A stretch of DNA of 64,000 nt from Dactylosporangium fulvum. GTDB taxonomy: Bacteria > Actinomycetota > Actinomycetes > Mycobacteriales > Micromonosporaceae. The notes under the pieces were generated by a model that ran no database searches, had not been told where the DNA came from, and was given only the letters and a program-made list of their open reading frames with translations. Of the stretch, positions 49,471 through 58,146 are shown piece by piece. Position numbers and translations under genes: made by a program. Where the stretch lies: positions 4,550,501 to 4,614,500 of the forward strand of contig NZ_CP073720.1 of assembly GCF_025137375.1 (NCBI RefSeq), written 5' to 3'. Within the stretch, counting starts at the first letter, position 1; each line of letters begins with the position of its first letter.

Positions 49471-49497
49471 GAGGCAATCTTCGTATCGGCGCGAAGA

Positions 49498-50136
49498 TCA
49501 CGGGACGGTGGTCACCGTGAACTCGTCGCTGTTCTCGCAGATGCGGACCGACGCGCGATGGTTGCTGTCGATCTTGGACTGGTCCATGAGCCGGTGCAGG
49601 TGCGAGGGCGGGTTCTTGCCGACGAACGGTCCCCTTGAACTTGCCGCCGATCGGCGTGCCGGCGCTGTCGAAGCGCACCGCGTTCAGGCCCACGTCCTCG
49701 CCGTACGGCTCGGTGAGGACGTCGCGGTACTCGGCGAAGTACGAGATGCTGGCTTCCGGCAGTGTCCGGCGACGTGACGGTGACGATGTCCATCAGCGGC
49801 TGCGCGTGCCAGCCGGTGATGGTCTTGGTCCGCTCCTGCGGCGTGGTGCACGAGATGTCGGTGCGGCCCTGGCAGCCGGACAGCGACACCGTGACGAACG
49901 TGAGGTCATGGCTGCATCGAAGTGGTCTGGTGGACGTTGTCGAGACTGATCGTGTAGTCGACGCGCCGGGTGCCGTCGTAGGCGAAGGCGAGCACCCACA
50001 GGTCGAAGTCGATGTAGCCGAGGTGCTCGCCGGTGTACCGCTTGAGGTTGAGGTGAGCGGGCCCGGGCGATCAACCGCTCGGCGAGCCGAGCACGAAGAT
50101 CCGCGGCGGACGTTGTCGCGCGGCCACATCGGTCAC
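49498..50136 (-). pseudogene. Multiply frameshifted hypothetical gene
   Basis: Sensible protein segments occur in succession but in changing frames: HLGYIDFDLWVLAFAYDGTR, LTFVTVSLSGCQGRTDISCT, ISYFAEYRDVLTEPYGEDVG and KNPPSHLHRLMDQSKIDSNH, ending ...SDEFTVTTVP at the TGA at 49498. At least three frameshifts are needed to join them. The first codon (GTG at 50136) overlaps the VOC gene stop. No family is recognised. Several sequencing errors in one place are a less likely alternative. Confidence 0.6.
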
Positions 50137-50534
50137 GCCGCACCTGCCGGGATGTGCACGACCTCGAGCCGGGACCCGTCCGGGTCTTCGACGAAGACCG
50201 CGTAGTACCCGGGCATGTAGTCGTAGAGCTGCGGTTCATGGACGACCGTGCCACCGGCGGCCACCGCGGCGCGGAACACGGCGTCGACCAGACCAGGCTC
50301 GTCGACCTCGACAGCGACGTGCTGCAGCCCGGGCCGGCCATGCCGGTGCGGCGCGGCATCAGCGCCCTCAACGGCGTAGACCAGCACGTCCGGGCCATCA
50401 CCGCCATACACCAGCGGACTGCCGAGACCGCTGTGGCGTTGATAGCCGAGCGCAGCAAGCACCGCGTCGTAGAAGCGGCTGCTGCGGCCGAGATCGGCCG
50501 CGGTCAGCGCAATGTGATGGACTCTGTTCGGCAC
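50133..50534 (-). CDS. VOC-superfamily (glyoxalase/dioxygenase fold) protein
   Basis: 133 aa with two beta-alpha-beta-beta-beta units. NRVHHIALTAADLGRSSRFY starts the first, and GLQHVAVEVDEPGLVDAVF with DPDGSRLEVVHIPAG forms the second. His and Glu at metal positions are present, so a metal-dependent lyase, dioxygenase or resistance function is possible. The substrate is unknown. Confidence 0.9.
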   Translation of the reverse strand: MPNRVHHIALTAADLGRSSRFYDAVLAALGYQRHSGLGSPLVYGGDGPDVLVYAVEGADAAPHRHGRPGLQHVAVEVDEPGLVDAVFRAAVAAGGTVVHEPQLYDYMPGYYAVFVEDPDGSRLEVVHIPAGAA

Positions 50535-50842
50535 ACAGCCTCCCCGTTAGGCTTCAGCGACAGCAGACGGCGCGGGGCTGACGACCAACGCGCCACTTCC
50601 AGTTCGGCGGATCATGGATCGACGGCGGCGCTGTCATCGATCCGCCCATCCGACGACGCGTCATAAGGTATGCGGTCGCGTGTCGTGGCGACAGCACCGA
50701 CACGGCGAAAACCGAACACATGTCGGACGTGCTGTGAGTATGAGGTAGTACGCCGAACGAGTCGCTTGTTCGGTTGAAGGTGCGTTGGCTGCTGCGCGGA
50801 TGCTGCAGGCCCGACCGGTTCAGACCGCGGTCAGGCCGGTGT
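50535..50842. other. Gene-free stretch
   Basis: No coding frame with recognisable content. It separates the VOC gene from the 3' end of the MFS fragment. No repeat was recognised. Confidence 0.4.
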
Positions 50843-51814
50843 TCATTGCCCCGACCTCGGGGAAGGTCTTGGGAGGTCCACGGCACGCCAGCCCAAGAGG
50901 ACCGCGAGCACTGCCAGGGTGACGATGAGTGCGTAGGTGAGGGTGTAGCTGTTGGTGGAGAGTGTGGTGAGCATCAGTCCGGTGGCCGCGAGGAATGCTG
51001 AGGTGGCCATGCTCTCGGCGGCTTGCAGTGATGAGCTGTAGAACCCGTGTTGATCGGGCGGGGACAACTGCAAGGTGGTCGAGGTGACGACCGGGTAAGC
51101 GATTCCCATCCCCGCGCCCGTAGCGATGCTGCTGACTGCGATGAGCCAGATCGGCGCGGACCCCGCGATCACCGCCGTAGCCCCGATCGGTCCGACGAGG
51201 GCCAGGATGAAGGCGTATCGCAGCAGCGTCCTCGGGTCGGCGCGGCTTTCGAGCCGCCCTTGGGCAATCGCCCCTATCAGCCAGCCGATCGCTCCGACGG
51301 CAACGAGGAATCCTGCGACCGCGGGGCGCACGCCTTGCTCTGCCTGGAGGTACAGGGGGATGTACACATCGGTGGCGGCCACGGCGGCTCCGAGGATTCC
51401 GCGCAGCCCGATGAGCCGGGGCGCCCCTGCCGCACCGCGCAGCGTGCCGCGCGGGAGGAGGCGAACGGCGACCGCGATCAGGGCCACCACGCCGATCGTC
51501 GGCCAGATAGCCGCATGCGGCATCGGCTGGCCACTGCCGATGTGGAGGACCAGGAGCGCGGCAGCCGCGACCACCGCCCACCAGCCCCGCCGGCCGATCG
51601 CGGCCGTCGGGTGGGCCTCGGCTGGCCGTGGGATGTGCCGCACGGTTCGGAGTAGGCCGATCAGCGCGACCGAGGAGAAGAGCGCGACGATGAGGAACAC
51701 CCAACGCCAGTGAGCGACTTCGACAAGTGTCCCGGCCGCGAGTGGGCCGACCATGGACGGGATGACCCATGAAGCAGTGAGCAAACCGAAGGCGCGCTCG
51801 CTGTGATGGGGCTT
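50843..51814 (-). pseudogene. 5'-truncated MFS transporter
   Basis: The frame encodes about 320 residues that begin inside an MFS protein: SERAFGLLTASWVIPSMVGP is normally helix 5 of a DHA1/DHA2 pump. It then continues through the remaining helices to PRPSPRSGQ. The first four helices are missing. The fragment follows the TGA of the upstream DsbA gene directly and in the same frame, with only about five codons between. A deletion joined the two. It lacks a proper start, so it is probably not functional. Confidence 0.8.
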
Positions 51815-51817
51815 CCT

Positions 51818-52504
51818 TCATTCGCAGGCCGGCCCTTCTCCCATCGAGAGTGGCCTGTTGTCCTCGTGGCGTGAATCAGCATTGATGAGCCGACGCAAGT
51901 CCTCGACCGAGAGCACGCCGCTGACCGGTGGACGGTTTCGGACTACGAGGGACGGCACCGAGGTGACGCCACGGCGTTGGCCGAGGCGCTCGTCACTTCT
52001 CACCTCGGCCGTCAAGGCGTCGCCGGCGAGCATCGAGCGGATGTCGTCGGAGCTCAGCCCCGCCTGTACGCCGATCCTCTCCAGGACGGCATGGTCGGCG
52101 ATGTTCAGGCCCTCGGAGTGATACCCGTGGAACAGGGCTTCCATCACCTCGTCAGCACGGCCTGAGAAGTCGGCGAGTTTCACCAGCCGATGGGCATCGA
52201 ATGAGCTGACAGGCCGGGCGTGGTGCAGATTGAGCTCCAGACCCTCGGCGGCACCGAGTTCGCGTATCCGGGCGATGCGCGCCGCGGCGGTGTCTCCCCA
52301 CCACGATCCCGCAGACATCTGCTCCGCTGCGGTCTCACCCGGTATGCGCCCAAGCTGTGGGGCGAGTTCGTAGGCACGCCATCTGATCGTCGGACGGGCA
52401 TCCTCGACTTCGCGCGACACCGCAGCCCGCAAACGTCGGTGGCCGATGTAGCACCACGGGCAGAGCACGTCGGCGTGGACCTCCACGGCCATCTCACCGG
52501 TCAC
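51818..52504 (-). CDS. DsbA-family FrnE-like oxidoreductase
   Basis: 228 aa. VEVHADVLCPWCYIGHRRLR carries the CPWC active site, SSFDAHRLVKLADFSGRADE and GVTSVPSLVVRNRPPVSGVL (cis-Pro) follow. Cytosolic, without a signal peptide. It is a distant paralogue of the protein at 39008. The ATG overlaps the stop of the monooxygenase-like gene (ATGA). The MarR protein encoded divergently at 52903 is the likely regulator. Confidence 0.92.
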   Translation of the reverse strand: MTGEMAVEVHADVLCPWCYIGHRRLRAAVSREVEDARPTIRWRAYELAPQLGRIPGETAAEQMSAGSWWGDTAAARIARIRELGAAEGLELNLHHARPVSSFDAHRLVKLADFSGRADEVMEALFHGYHSEGLNIADHAVLERIGVQAGLSSDDIRSMLAGDALTAEVRSDERLGQRRGVTSVPSLVVRNRPPVSGVLSVEDLRRLINADSRHEDNRPLSMGEGPACE

Positions 52505-52839
52505 GAGGTTGCCGCCTCGACGCGGCGCAGAACGCGAAAGCGGCTGACCCGCGTGTCCGTCAGACCGGGCAGCCGTTCGAGCTCCTGCTGGATGTCAGCC
52601 ATCACCGCCGGGTGATCGCTCGATGCCTCGAACGCGGCGAAATCCGCTTCGGACTCCCACCGCACGACACTGAGCATCTGACGACCGTCGAGGCTCGCGA
52701 AGAACTCTCCCGACGCGTAACCGGCACGGTGGGCGAGCCAGCGCTCATGGACACCCGCGAGCGCATCGGCCAAGGACCGCTGTGTGCCCGGCCCGTCGAC
52801 ACGGTGTTCGAGCACCGTGCAGAACTGCGCGCTTTTCAT
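52501..52839 (-). CDS. Antibiotic-biosynthesis-monooxygenase-like (ABM) protein
   Basis: 112 aa, dimeric ferredoxin-like fold. YASGEFFASLDGRQMLSVVR with WESEADFAAFEASSDHPAVM is the ABM pattern. The ATG at 52839 is chosen because GGAG lies 7 nt upstream; ATGs at 52851 and 52860 are in frame. Coupled to the DsbA gene. ABM proteins oxidise quinone-like substrates or degrade haem; the substrate here is unknown. Confidence 0.85.
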   Translation of the reverse strand: MKSAQFCTVLEHRVDGPGTQRSLADALAGVHERWLAHRAGYASGEFFASLDGRQMLSVVRWESEADFAAFEASSDHPAVMADIQQELERLPGLTDTRVSRFRVLRRVEAATS

Positions 52840-52852
52840 TCCCAACTCCATA

Positions 52853-52925
52853 GTTCGCATGTGAACGATTCGCGTCTCAAGAGTAGGAGCGAGAGGATTC
52901 GCATGTCAACTATTCACATGTACAC
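52853..52925. promoter_or_regulatory. Three MarR-type sites between ABM and marR genes
   Basis: GTTCGCATGTGAAC (52853-52866), ATTCGCATGTCAAC (52897-52910) and ATTCACATGTACAC (52912-52925) are related near-palindromes sharing TTCnCATGT. Two of them overlap the first codons of marR, which suggests autorepression together with control of the divergent ABM-DsbA operon. Confidence 0.6.
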
Positions 52926-53412
52926 TGGGGATGTGATCGGCAAGCAAGGCAAGGCGACGAGAGACCAGCTCGCGGCGTGGCGTGCGCTCTACCGAGCGGA
53001 CTCGCTGCTGTTCGCGCACATCAACAACCAACTGCGCGCCAGCCTTGGCCTGACCTACTTCGAACGGGAAGTGCTCGCCGCCCTGGACCAATCCGGGGGG
53101 CGACTGCGGATGGCGCCGCTGGCCGACGAGCTGATGATCTCCCGCAGCGGCACGACCCGACTGGTCACGAAGCTGGAGAAAGACGGGCTGGTGCAGCGGG
53201 CGACGAGCACCGAGGACCGGCGGGCGACATGGGCAGAACTCACCCCTGCCGGACAGAAGATGCTCACCGATGCGCGGCCGATCATCGACGCGGTCGTCTC
53301 CACCTTCTTCGCCGACTATCTCGACACCGCCGATCTTCGCAACACAGCGAGTGTGCTGAGCCGTCTCGCCGACGCGAACCCCGGGATCGGTGAGTTTGAG
53401 TGCGGCCTGTAG
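52903..53412 (+). CDS. MarR-family transcriptional regulator
   Basis: 169 aa. The winged helix is GRLRMAPLADELMISRSGTT with RLVTKLEKDGLVQRATSTED, RRATWAELTPAG, a standard MarR pattern. The ATG at 52903 has GAGAGG 6 nt upstream; ATG 52918 and GTG 52933 are alternatives. It is divergent from ABM-DsbA, with repeated CATGT sites between them. Confidence 0.92.
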   Translation: MSTIHMYTGDVIGKQGKATRDQLAAWRALYRADSLLFAHINNQLRASLGLTYFEREVLAALDQSGGRLRMAPLADELMISRSGTTRLVTKLEKDGLVQRATSTEDRRATWAELTPAGQKMLTDARPIIDAVVSTFFADYLDTADLRNTASVLSRLADANPGIGEFECGL

Positions 53413-53643
53413 GGCGGGCCACCGCGGAAGGACACCATTGCCAAGCGCCGTTGGCGCTGGTGGTGATCGAGTGCCGGGGCGAGCGGATCAGCGAGATCGT
53501 GACGTTCCTGGGTTGCGGTGACCGCTTCGCGGAGTTCGGTCTGCCGGAAGTCCTCGAAACCTGATTCCCGAGGAGCGATGAGTCCGGCCGCTGCCGGTCG
53601 TATAAGAGGCGACGCATCGGCTACCACCGGAAGGCTTTCGTTC
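53413..53643. other. Gap without recognised gene
   Basis: No supported gene. The short stem CAAGCGCC-GTT-GGCGCTGG near 53441 could be a weak terminator after marR. Confidence 0.3.
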
Positions 53644-54243
53644 ATGTCATCGACCCAGACAGACCTCACGCCGCACGTCCGCGCCGAGCGGGAGCGACTG
53701 GTCGGTCTCCTTTCCGGACTCCAGGACGACGAGTGGGACAATCCGTCGCTGTGCCGGGGTTGGCGGGTACGTGAGGTCGTCGCGCACATCACCATGCCGT
53801 TCCGTACGAGCCTGCCCAGGGTGGTGGTGGGGCTGGCCGCGGCCGGTTTCTCGTTCAACCGGTACGCCGACCGGGCGGCCCGTAGGGACGCTGTCCGGAT
53901 GTCGGGGGCCGAACTCCTGGCCGTCCTGCGGGCCAATATCGCCAACCCGTGGCAGCCGCCGGGCGGTGGCCCCGTCGCCGCGCTGAGCCACGACACCATT
54001 CACGGCCTGGACATCACCGAGCCGTTGGGTTTGCCATCGCCGCCGGTCGAGCGAGTGGCCCTGGTCCTGACGAACGCTAACCCGCGCAGCCTGTCCTACT
54101 TCGGCGTCGATCTGGCGGGCATCCAGTTGCGGGGTGCCGACGCCGATGTCCGGATCGGTGACGGGGAACCGGTCGAGATGCCGGTCAAGGACATCCTGCT
54201 GACCATCACTGGGCGGCGCCCGCTGTTGACCCGACCGAGGTGA
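53644..54243 (+). CDS. Maleylpyruvate isomerase/DinB-like family protein
   Basis: 199 aa of the actinobacterial TIGR03083-type group. LTPHVRAERERLVGLLSGLQ, DDEWDNPSLCRGWRVREVVA and HITMPF give the helical DinB-like core with the conserved W..P..C.GW..R....H pattern. His of VVAHI and of HDTIHGLDI are possible metal ligands. It is possibly a mycothiol-dependent enzyme; the substrate is unknown. Confidence 0.9.
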   Translation: MSSTQTDLTPHVRAERERLVGLLSGLQDDEWDNPSLCRGWRVREVVAHITMPFRTSLPRVVVGLAAAGFSFNRYADRAARRDAVRMSGAELLAVLRANIANPWQPPGGGPVAALSHDTIHGLDITEPLGLPSPPVERVALVLTNANPRSLSYFGVDLAGIQLRGADADVRIGDGEPVEMPVKDILLTITGRRPLLTRPR

Positions 54244-54266
54244 GCGGCTCAACTTACGCTTGATCC

Positions 54267-54785
54267 ATGACAACGCTCGCCCAGCTTCGCAAGGCTGCCC
54301 TCTCCTATCCCGAGACCACTGAGGAGGTCGTCGGCTCAGGAATCGTCGCATTCACGGTGCGCGACAGGCGATTCGCCTCGGTGGACAAGGACCGCCTGGT
54401 GGAACTCCGGCTTCCCGAGCCGGATGTTGAGGAGGTCCTTGTCGCGCATCCGACCGCGCAGCGGCTGGTCCGCGGTGCGGCACCGGTCGGCGTACGTGTC
54501 GCGATCGGAGACATCGACGGTCAACAGCTCAACCATTGGGTGCGTCGCGCCTGGCTGTCGCGGGCGCCGAAGCAGCTTGCCGCGCGAGTAGCTGCGGGGG
54601 ACACCGCAGCACCCGGTGAGGTCGGCGACCTGCCCAAGGCTATCGGAGGGCCCGCCACCAGGGCCCTCACCGGCGCCGGCATCACCACGCTCGCCCAGGT
54701 GGCCGCCCTTACCGATGCCGACCTCCTGGCGATGCACGGAGTCGGTCCACGAGCTGTTCGCATCCTCCGTGAGACGCTCACCTGA
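54267..54785 (+). CDS. MmcQ/YjbR-like protein with C-terminal helix-hairpin-helix
   Basis: 172 aa. The N-terminal 105 residues (ALSYPETTEEVVGSGIVAFT, VRDRRFASVDKDRLVELRLP) have the MmcQ/YjbR fold. The C-terminal 60 residues (IGGPATRALTGAGITTLAQV, ALTDADLLAMHGVGPRAVRI) form a helix-hairpin-helix of the RNA-polymerase-alpha-CTD/HhH type, which may bind DNA. It starts 23 nt after the DinB-like gene and is probably co-transcribed. Confidence 0.88.
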   Translation: MTTLAQLRKAALSYPETTEEVVGSGIVAFTVRDRRFASVDKDRLVELRLPEPDVEEVLVAHPTAQRLVRGAAPVGVRVAIGDIDGQQLNHWVRRAWLSRAPKQLAARVAAGDTAAPGEVGDLPKAIGGPATRALTGAGITTLAQVAALTDADLLAMHGVGPRAVRILRETLT

Positions 54786-54890
54786 AACCGCCCTGACGTT
54801 GGCCATAGAGTAGCGGGTCCCGGCCTTGATCATCCGCAGCCCTCGACTGGACGCGGCATCGGGCCTGTCACGGGCGCCAGACGGTGGTGT

Positions 54891-55195
54891 CAACAGCGTC
54901 CTGGCCGGCCGGCGGCGGTGATGACCCCTGCCGGGGTGGCGTCCTTACGGGCCGGGACGGTCGGGGTGAGAGCTGCCACCGCGTTGATGACGCCGTAGCC
55001 GTAGTGGTCGTCGTAGCCGGGGTCGCGCAGCCACCGCAGGATGTCCTGCGGTGGCTGCGGTCGGGTGCTTGACCGCGATGAGGGCGGCGACGCCGGAGAC
55101 GAGGGCAGTGGAGTTGCTGGTGCCGGTGGCGGTGGTGTACGCCTGCGCTGCGGCGGTCACAGCGGCGGCGTCCCGGGCGGCGGCGGCCCGGATGC
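54891..55195 (-). pseudogene. C-terminal fragment of a subtilisin-like (S8) protease
   Basis: The minus strand reads TATGTSNSTALVSGVAALIA, which holds the S8 active-site Ser motif GTS. It then shifts frame to PPQDILRWLRDPGYDDHYGY and GVINAVAALTPTV. The catalytic Asp and His parts are missing and the two pieces are in different frames. The fragment abuts the lacI gene, so an insertion or deletion removed the rest of the protease. Confidence 0.65.
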
Positions 55196-55197
55196 GC

Positions 55198-56214
55198 TCA
55201 GTCCGGCGGAGGCCGTTCCCCGGAGCCGCGGACGACGAGTCCCACGCCGATGGTGACGGTCTGGACCGGGCGGGTGTGGTCGTCGATGCGGTGCTGCAGC
55301 AGATCGATGGCGGTTCGCCCGATGGTGTCACTGTCCTGGGCGATCACGGTGAGACCGGGGTGAAGCAGGTTGGCGAGGGGGAAGTCGTCGAACCCGACGA
55401 TCGCGGGCTTCGCAGCGGTGGAACCGAGGTGGCGCAGCACCTCGATGGTGGCGGATGCGTTGCCGGTGATGAGGGCCGTTGCGGGGGAGGGGCCGAGCAG
55501 GGCCGTTTCGAGGGCGGCGGCGATCCGGGCGGGTTCGATCAGGCCGGGGTGGACCAGTCCGGTGATGGATTCGCCGCTCGCGGCAACGCACGCACGGAAT
55601 GCGGCGGCCCGCTCGCGTCCGGTGAAGATGCGTTCCGCGTCGCCGATGTACGCGATGCGGCGGTGCCCGTGGGTGCGGAGATGCCGGAACGCGGTGCCGA
55701 TGCCGGCGGCGTTGTCGGAGATGACGGTGTCGACCGTGATCCCGCCGGCGGGCCGGTCGAAGGCGACGATGGGCACCCCGGCGTCCAATTCCCGGCTGAG
55801 GTACTGATGGTTCTCGCCGACGGGTTCCAACACGATGCCGTCGAGATGGCGCCCGAACATCGACGTCACCACCTCGCGCTCGCGGTCCTCCTCATCGGCG
55901 GTCGCCATGGCGAGCACAGTGAACCCGTGCTCACGCGCGGCGGCGTCGAGGGAGCTCAGCACCGGGTGACCGGCGGGGAGGTTGCGCACGGCGGCGCCGA
56001 TGAGCCCGCTTCTGCGACCGCGCAACTGTCGAGCGCGCTCGTCAGGGGTGTAGCCAAGGGCTGCGATGGCGGTGCGGACCCGGTTGACGAACTCGGCACC
56101 GACGGTCGGATCGTTGTTGACCACCCGCGAGACGGTGCGCAAAGCGACGCCGGCATGCTGGGCCACGTCGATCATGGTTGGCCGCTTGCGGCGCGGCTGC
56201 GCCCGGTCGGCCAT
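55198..56214 (-). CDS. LacI-family transcriptional regulator of the downstream sugar operon
   Basis: 338 aa. The LacI HTH and hinge read PTMIDVAQHAGVALRTVSRV, VNNDPTVGAEFVNRVRTAI. The ligand core has GIVLEPVGE, PIVAFDRPAGG, AYIGD and IVGFDDFPLA with LTVIAQDSDTIGRTA. It is divergent from the sugar ABC operon. AACGTT-centred palindromes lie before both its own gene and the operon. The inducer is probably a fucose- or related deoxysugar-derived compound, inferred from the last gene of the operon. Confidence 0.94.
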   Translation of the reverse strand: MADRAQPRRKRPTMIDVAQHAGVALRTVSRVVNNDPTVGAEFVNRVRTAIAALGYTPDERARQLRGRRSGLIGAAVRNLPAGHPVLSSLDAAAREHGFTVLAMATADEEDREREVVTSMFGRHLDGIVLEPVGENHQYLSRELDAGVPIVAFDRPAGGITVDTVISDNAAGIGTAFRHLRTHGHRRIAYIGDAERIFTGRERAAAFRACVAASGESITGLVHPGLIEPARIAAALETALLGPSPATALITGNASATIEVLRHLGSTAAKPAIVGFDDFPLANLLHPGLTVIAQDSDTIGRTAIDLLQHRIDDHTRPVQTVTIGVGLVVRGSGERPPPD

Positions 56215-56815
56215 GCCACTCCTTTCGGATTTGCACCGGTGTGAGCGCGCCGGCGTGACGGCCTCGGAGGCTCGCGATGGGTGTCCGGCCGCACGCTATC
56301 GAATCGGCGAACTGGGCAATGCCGGTGCGCACCGGCGATGCATCCATCGTCACCGCATTCCGTCCTGCAGAAAACGTTGTCCGAACCTAACAGCCGTGCA
56401 ACTGCAAGGTCAACTGTGTCCGGGGCGCGCCCGGGAACGAGCGCCTTCGGGCCGGGAGTGCTTGGAAGCCTGTGCGTCGGTGTGGTCCAGCCGGCCACTG
56501 GGTATTCATCCCATGACCGCGGTGTCCGGTTTCGCTGTCTATGTGGGCCGACCGGAGTTCGCCGCCGGCCTCACGAGCAGCCCATCCAGGACTGCGGTCG
56601 CGCGGCGAACTTGTGGCAAGGACCGCGCTGGCCGACGCGACAAATGATGCAGACAACGTTATCTGAGCCTGTTGACATCCGATGTTTGACCGTCCTAAGG
56701 TCTGCTCTGCCAGCCCATCCTGCTCCGGACCACCCCGCTGGAAGATCTGGCCCACCGGAAACCTAGGCCGGTCGGGTCAATCGTTATCTCTTCCGGACCC
56801 GCCCAGGAGGTTTCC
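56215..56815. promoter_or_regulatory. Divergent control region of lacI and sugar operon
   Basis: There is no gene in these 600 bp. Two LacI-type sites occur: AGAAAACGTTGTCC (56369-56382) and AGACAACGTTATCT (56651-56664), the second nearly a perfect palindrome. TTGACA at 56672 followed 17-18 nt later by CTAAGG/TAAGGT forms a plausible promoter for the operon, just downstream of the second site. CAGGAGG precedes the first gene. Confidence 0.6.
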
Positions 56816-58096
56816 GTGCACCGCACTCGTCGTTCGGTCCTGATCGGCGCGCTCTCGACCGCTGCCTTACTCGCCGTCGCCGGCTGCTCGCCCGGCGAGT
56901 CCAGCAACGGCGGGGGCACCACCCTGACGTTCCTCACCTTCGAGACCCCGGCGCTGACCGCGAAGTTCTGGGACGACTCCATCGCCGACGCGACGAAGAA
57001 CCTCGACGGCGTGACCGTCAAGAAGATCGTCGCGCCGACCAGTGACCGCAACGCCTACGCCAAGCAGTTGCAGGCGTCCGGGCAGTTCCCCGACGTCCTG
57101 GCCTCCATCAACCCGAAGGACTTCCTCGACGCCGGGCTGCTGCAGCCGTTCGACCAGGCCTGGCTGGACGCCAACTTCCTGCAGCCCAACGGCAACGCCA
57201 TCAACGGCAAGACCTACATCCCGCCGACCAACTCGCAGATTCTGCCGATGGTGTTCTACAACAAGGACATCTTCACCAAGAACAACATCAGCGTGCCGAC
57301 CACCTGGGCGCAGTTCGTCGACGTGACGAGCAAGCTCAAGGCCGCCGGTGTCACCCCGATCCAGCTCGCCGGCGCCGAGCCGTGGTCGGCCAGCATGCCG
57401 CTGGTCGGGTTGGTCAGCGCCGACGTGCTCGGCAAGAACCCCAACTGGATCAAGGACCGTTACGCGGGCAAGGTGAAGTTCGCCGACCCCGACGTCGTCG
57501 CCGCCGTCACCAAGCAACGCGACCTGGTCAAGGCCGGCGCGTTCGGCAACGGCGCGCTGGGCGTCAACTACGCCGACGCGAACAAGCAGTTCCTCGACGG
57601 CAAGTCCGGCATGTACCTCATGGGCAGCTGGTTCATCGGCCAGATCTCCGCCGACCAGGCCAAGAGCTTCGGCGCGTTCCTGCTGCCGACCGACGACGGC
57701 AAGCAGATCGTGCCGTTCAACGTCGGCGGCACCACCAGCGTCAACGCCAAGTCGCCGAATGCCGGCAAGGCCGCCGAGTTCGCGAAGGCGTGGTCGGTGT
57801 CGCCGAACAACCTCAAGACGCTCATCGAGACCGACGGCGCGTTCCCGATGCTGAAGACTGTCAAGCTGGAGGACTTCGGGGCCAAGGTCACCCCGGTGTT
57901 CACGGACTGCTACCGGTTTGTCCAGGACAACAACACGAAGGTGAGCTCGATCGGCTGGGTCAACAACGACGACGCGCTACCGCCGGGCGTCTCGGACCTG
58001 TTCTACGCGCTGTCGCAGCAACTGTTCACCAACGACGACGTAAAGGCTCAGCTCGCAGCGCTGGACACCGCGTGGGACAAGGCCGCCAAGAAGTGA
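56816..58096 (+). CDS. Sugar ABC transporter substrate-binding lipoprotein
   Basis: 426-aa extracellular solute-binding protein of the MalE-like type. The signal peptide (RRSVLIGALSTAALLAVAGC) ends at a lipobox Cys. ASGQFPDVLASINPKDFLDA, KTYIPPTNSQILPMVFYNKD and GKSGMYLMGSWFIGQISADQ are the usual blocks. The GTG at 56816 follows CAGGAGG. It is the first gene of a five-gene operon ending in an L-fuconate dehydratase-like gene. Confidence 0.94.
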   Translation: MHRTRRSVLIGALSTAALLAVAGCSPGESSNGGGTTLTFLTFETPALTAKFWDDSIADATKNLDGVTVKKIVAPTSDRNAYAKQLQASGQFPDVLASINPKDFLDAGLLQPFDQAWLDANFLQPNGNAINGKTYIPPTNSQILPMVFYNKDIFTKNNISVPTTWAQFVDVTSKLKAAGVTPIQLAGAEPWSASMPLVGLVSADVLGKNPNWIKDRYAGKVKFADPDVVAAVTKQRDLVKAGAFGNGALGVNYADANKQFLDGKSGMYLMGSWFIGQISADQAKSFGAFLLPTDDGKQIVPFNVGGTTSVNAKSPNAGKAAEFAKAWSVSPNNLKTLIETDGAFPMLKTVKLEDFGAKVTPVFTDCYRFVQDNNTKVSSIGWVNNDDALPPGVSDLFYALSQQLFTNDDVKAQLAALDTAWDKAAKK

Positions 58097-58103
58097 CGGA
58101 CAG

Positions 58104-58132
58104 CGGGGCCCCTCCGGCACTGAGGGGCCCCG
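58104..58132 (+). terminator. Intercistronic stem-loop after the binding-protein gene
   Basis: CGGGGCCCCT and AGGGGCCCCG form a perfect 10-bp stem around a 9-nt loop, without a U tract. Placed between the binding-protein and permease genes, it probably stabilises the upstream mRNA or attenuates reading into the permeases. Confidence 0.7.
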
Positions 58133-58146
58133 CCGGAAGGCAGAAC

